From Paludibacteraceae bacterium (lineage in GTDB: Bacteria > Bacteroidota > Bacteroidia > Bacteroidales > Paludibacteraceae): 56,945 bases of DNA. Positions 54,422-56,945 of this stretch are shown here, piece after piece. The stretch's first letter is position 1. Each line of letters begins with the position of its first letter. A program made the position numbers and the translations under genes. The DNA lies in contig JAQUTW010000010.1 of NCBI GenBank assembly GCA_028694215.1, positions 1 to 56,945 on the forward strand, in the 5' to 3' direction. The notes under the pieces were generated by a model. That model had not been told where the DNA came from. It saw nothing but the letters and a program-made list of their open reading frames with translations, and ran no database searches.

Positions 54422-55678
54422 TTATCGTCCACAGACCATGTCGTAAATGCGCCTTACTTTTTGTCCGGCATATTCCCATTTTATGTTGTTGACTTCTGTC
54501 AAACCTTCTTCATGTAAGGTTTTGTACATAGCGGGATATTTTACAATGGCATGAATATAGTCGGCCATGGTATCAATATCCCAATAATCGGTTTTAATGG
54601 CATGATTCAATATTTCGGCACAGCCCGATTGTTTGGAGATGATGCTTGGTGTACCTACCTGCATGGCTTCCAATGGCGAAATTCCGAAAGGCTCTGATAC
54701 TGAAGGCATCATGTAAACATCGCTTTCACCTAACATTTCGTACACTTGCCGTCCTTTAAGAAATCCGGTAAAATGAAATTTGTCGGCAATTCCTTTTTGT
54801 GCTACCAAACGAATCATTTTATCCATCATATCGCCACTGCCTGCCATCACAAAACGAACACCTTCCGTTTGTTGCAAAACGCGTGCGGCTACTTCTACAA
54901 AGTATTCGGGACCTTTTTGCATGGTAATGCGCCCAAGGAATGTAACTATTTTATCTTTGCGTTTACTTTTGGTAAATTCGTTGACATTTGTCATCGGTTC
55001 TACGGCATTGTGAACGGTAGTAACTTTGTCGGGGTTTTGGTAATATTTTTCAATAACTGTTTGCCGTGTCAAATTACTTACCGTAATAATATGGTCGGCT
55101 GCGTCCATGCCTTCTTTCTCTATGCGATAAACATCGGGATTCACTTGTCCGCGGCTGCGATCGTAGTCGGTGGCATGTACGTGAATAACCATTGGTTTGC
55201 CACTGATTTGTTTGGCAAATCGTCCTGCCGGATAGGTTAGCCAGTCGTGAGCATGGATAACATCAAATTGTGTGGTATGTGCAATAACGCTTGCGACAGC
55301 TTCATAGTTGGAAATTTCTTCCATCAAATTGTCGGGATAACGCCCCGAAAAATTAATGCACCCTAAATCGTCAGTGCCAATACGGCGGAAATCGTATTTG
55401 ATGTTATCGCGAAAACGATAGTAATCGTCAGGCGACATAAATTTGCCGATACGACCATTAACATAATCCCAATTAACATCTTTCCATACAACGGGAACAT
55501 GGTCGGCACCGATAATGTGTAAAAAACTTTGGTCTTCATCTCCCCACGGTTTAGGAATAACAAACGTTATTTCCATGTCCGGCTGCAACGATAATCCTTT
55601 TGTCAACCCATAACTTGCCGTACCTAATCCTCCGAGAATATGCGGTGGAAATTCCCATCCAAACATTAATGCTTTCAT
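54422..55678 (-). CDS. GT4-type glycosyltransferase, glycogen-synthase-like
   Basis: This 418-residue protein has the two Rossmann domains of the GT-B fold. The N-terminal glycine-rich loop is GWEFPPHILGGLGTASYGL, and the C-terminal sugar-nucleotide pocket is VTFLGRITMQKGPEYFVE and SEPFGISPLEAMQVGTPSI. In this operon, between a debranching enzyme and a GH57 enzyme, it most likely builds alpha-1,4-glucan from a nucleotide-glucose, as in Bacteroidota glycogen loci. Its start overlaps the debranching-enzyme stop by 4 bp (ATGA). Confidence 0.85.
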   Translation of the reverse strand: MKALMFGWEFPPHILGGLGTASYGLTKGLSLQPDMEITFVIPKPWGDEDQSFLHIIGADHVPVVWKDVNWDYVNGRIGKFMSPDDYYRFRDNIKYDFRRIGTDDLGCINFSGRYPDNLMEEISNYEAVASVIAHTTQFDVIHAHDWLTYPAGRFAKQISGKPMVIHVHATDYDRSRGQVNPDVYRIEKEGMDAADHIITVSNLTRQTVIEKYYQNPDKVTTVHNAVEPMTNVNEFTKSKRKDKIVTFLGRITMQKGPEYFVEVAARVLQQTEGVRFVMAGSGDMMDKMIRLVAQKGIADKFHFTGFLKGRQVYEMLGESDVYMMPSVSEPFGISPLEAMQVGTPSIISKQSGCAEILNHAIKTDYWDIDTMADYIHAIVKYPAMYKTLHEEGLTEVNNIKWEYAGQKVRRIYDMVCGR

Positions 55679-56945
55679 AGCGTATCTTTTATTGCGTTCT
55701 CTTTCAAAAATGTATCCAAAATATGTAAGGTTCTCAAAACTTCGCCTACTGTCATGGCATAACTCATGGCGCCATGTCCTCTGAATGGAGGATTACCGTC
55801 GTAGAGTTCCGATAATGTTCCGACTGTCAATTCTCTAAGTTCTGTTTCGAATCCGGCTAATAAACGTTGCAGGAATGAGACACCGCTCATTTTGTAAATT
55901 TTCAGGTAAGCCTCAGCAAAGGCGGCTGTTGTCCATGGCCAAACCGGACCGTTGTGATAATTTCTGTCACGTTCTAATTGACCTCCGATATATTCAGGTC
56001 TGTACATTGGGCTTTTCGGACTTAAGCTGCGTAATCCTTTCATTGTCAACAGTTCACGTGTAATGATATCTAAAGTCGATTTTTGCTGACGTTTGTCCAA
56101 GGGAGAATGAGGCAATGAAACAGCAAAAATCATGTTTGGACGTACTTCTCTGTTTTGATAGTTACCATCGACAAAATCGAACAGATAAGTGCCATTCCAA
56201 AACGTATCTACAAAAGCTTGTCGCGAAATTTCCGCCTGATAATTCAAAATATCTGCCTGATTTTCATTGTGTGTTTCATTGGCAAGCTCGCCTGCAAATT
56301 TCAAGTCGTTGTACCAAAGAGCATTTATTTCAACAATATAACCTGTTCGAGGTGTGATTGGATAGCCGTTTTCCATGGCATTCATCCATGTTGCAGGTTT
56401 TACTTTCCCATTTGTGTAGAGCAAACCATTTTCGTGCAAAAACAGATTTGGATGCTTTTGCTTGCGTATAAAGGCGATGATGTCTGCTACTATGCGACCG
56501 TATTTTTCGGCAGCTTGTGCTGTAGAAGTGGCTTGGGCATATTGCTGAACATCCCAAATAAACCAGAGTAACACATCAGGCGAACTGACTTCTTTCAATT
56601 GAGTGGTTTTGGGACGTAAAGCCAAAAAATCGTCTACGGCTTTTATGCCGATGGTCATCATTTTTTCAAATGTGGCAATGTCATCAATAGACAAAGTACA
56701 GCCCGGAAGCGCAATGAATTCGTCGCGTGCACGGTATCGAAACCAAGGATAACCTGCTAATAAGTAATAGCCGTCATCACGTTTGTTGTAAAATTGTTGT
56801 GCGGCATTTTTCAAACAATTGAAAAAACTGGTACGTGGTGTCCGATTTGTAAATTCATATTCAAACAGTTTTTTCAGAGATTGGCATGTTACCGGTTCCA
56901 CACCGGCTGAAACAATAATGGTTTCTCCTTTTTTTATTGGAAGTT
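55675..56945 (-). CDS. Glycogen debranching enzyme, amylo-alpha-1,6-glucosidase (5' end cut off by window)
   Basis: About 423 residues of the C-terminal part are visible. The frame stays open to the window edge and continues above the GTG at 56901 (LPIKKGETIIVSAG), so the true start is outside the window. The conserved (alpha/alpha)6 catalytic region includes FRYRARDEFIALPGC, FLHENGLLYTNGKVKPATWMN, YIVEINALWYNDLKFA and RNYHNGPVWPWTTAAFAEAYL. It removes alpha-1,6 branches from glycogen. It is first of the visible operon genes, with the GT4 start overlapping its stop. Confidence 0.9.
   Translation of the reverse strand, partial: LPIKKGETIIVSAGVEPVTCQSLKKLFEYEFTNRTPRTSFFNCLKNAAQQFYNKRDDGYYLLAGYPWFRYRARDEFIALPGCTLSIDDIATFEKMMTIGIKAVDDFLALRPKTTQLKEVSSPDVLLWFIWDVQQYAQATSTAQAAEKYGRIVADIIAFIRKQKHPNLFLHENGLLYTNGKVKPATWMNAMENGYPITPRTGYIVEINALWYNDLKFAGELANETHNENQADILNYQAEISRQAFVDTFWNGTYLFDFVDGNYQNREVRPNMIFAVSLPHSPLDKRQQKSTLDIITRELLTMKGLRSLSPKSPMYRPEYIGGQLERDRNYHNGPVWPWTTAAFAEAYLKIYKMSGVSFLQRLLAGFETELRELTVGTLSELYDGNPPFRGHGAMSYAMTVGEVLRTLHILDTFLKENAIKDTL

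Noticed and set aside
1-56945. CRISPR arrays, tRNA or rRNA genes
   Set aside because: No regularly spaced repeats, cloverleaf-like sequences or rRNA segments were found on reading through the window.

Overview
The window looks like a chromosomal segment of a low-GC member of the Bacteroidota, most likely Bacteroidales. Three things support this. Promoter -7 elements of the Bacteroidota form TAnnTTTG precede many genes while E. coli-type -35/-10 boxes are not seen. Shine-Dalgarno sequences are weak. The gene content is typical: type III glutamine synthetase, Omp28-like lipoprotein, TamB, ATP-type PEP carboxykinase, a conserved 65-residue membrane protein, and an exosortase-family protein. No rRNA, tRNA or CRISPR array was seen.

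Layout. 0.2-4.1 kb (minus): an envelope redox operon (small CxxxxC protein, frameshifted Omp28-type CxxC lipoprotein, DsbD, RNase H). 4.3-6.8 kb: a phosphoglycolate phosphatase-like gene facing a queuosine operon (yhhQ-queC-queF, minus) whose leader holds a candidate preQ1-I riboswitch. 7.1-12.6 kb (plus): tyrS, a carboxyltransferase without a biotin lysine, a GNAT protein, a TPR protein and an aquaporin; a 14-bp motif occurs three times before the aquaporin and frames a possible small RNA or MITE. 12.7-15.9 kb (minus): dprA, a VanZ-like protein, pckA. 16.2-19.8 kb (plus): a membrane protein and polA.

19.8-29.7 kb is an accessory defence island and the most interesting part. It holds a PLD-nuclease/SNF2 helicase, an Eco57I-like adenine methyltransferase, a DUF488 gene, an unrecognised gene, an inverted promoterless copy of the methyltransferase's last third with a different target-recognition region, and an Mpi-like serine invertase. 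A 14-bp sequence is shared in inverted orientation at the start of both C-terminal modules, in the same codon phase. Recombination there would replace the last ~370 residues of the methyltransferase in frame. I read this as a phase-variable restriction-modification system whose specificity switches by DNA inversion, with two accessory genes riding inside the ~4-kb invertible segment.

29.9-57 kb returns to housekeeping genes: trxA; a coaD-HD-corA operon; a dciA-like gene; tamB; tsaD, an exosortase-family protein, a deacetylase and hisB; glnN; two RluA pseudouridine synthases, tex, pdxB, a metallo-beta-lactamase protein, rlmB; an OmpH-like lipoprotein; pepD; and at the right edge a glycogen/alpha-glucan operon (debranching enzyme, cut by the window end, then a GT4 synthase-like protein and a GH57 amylase-like protein).
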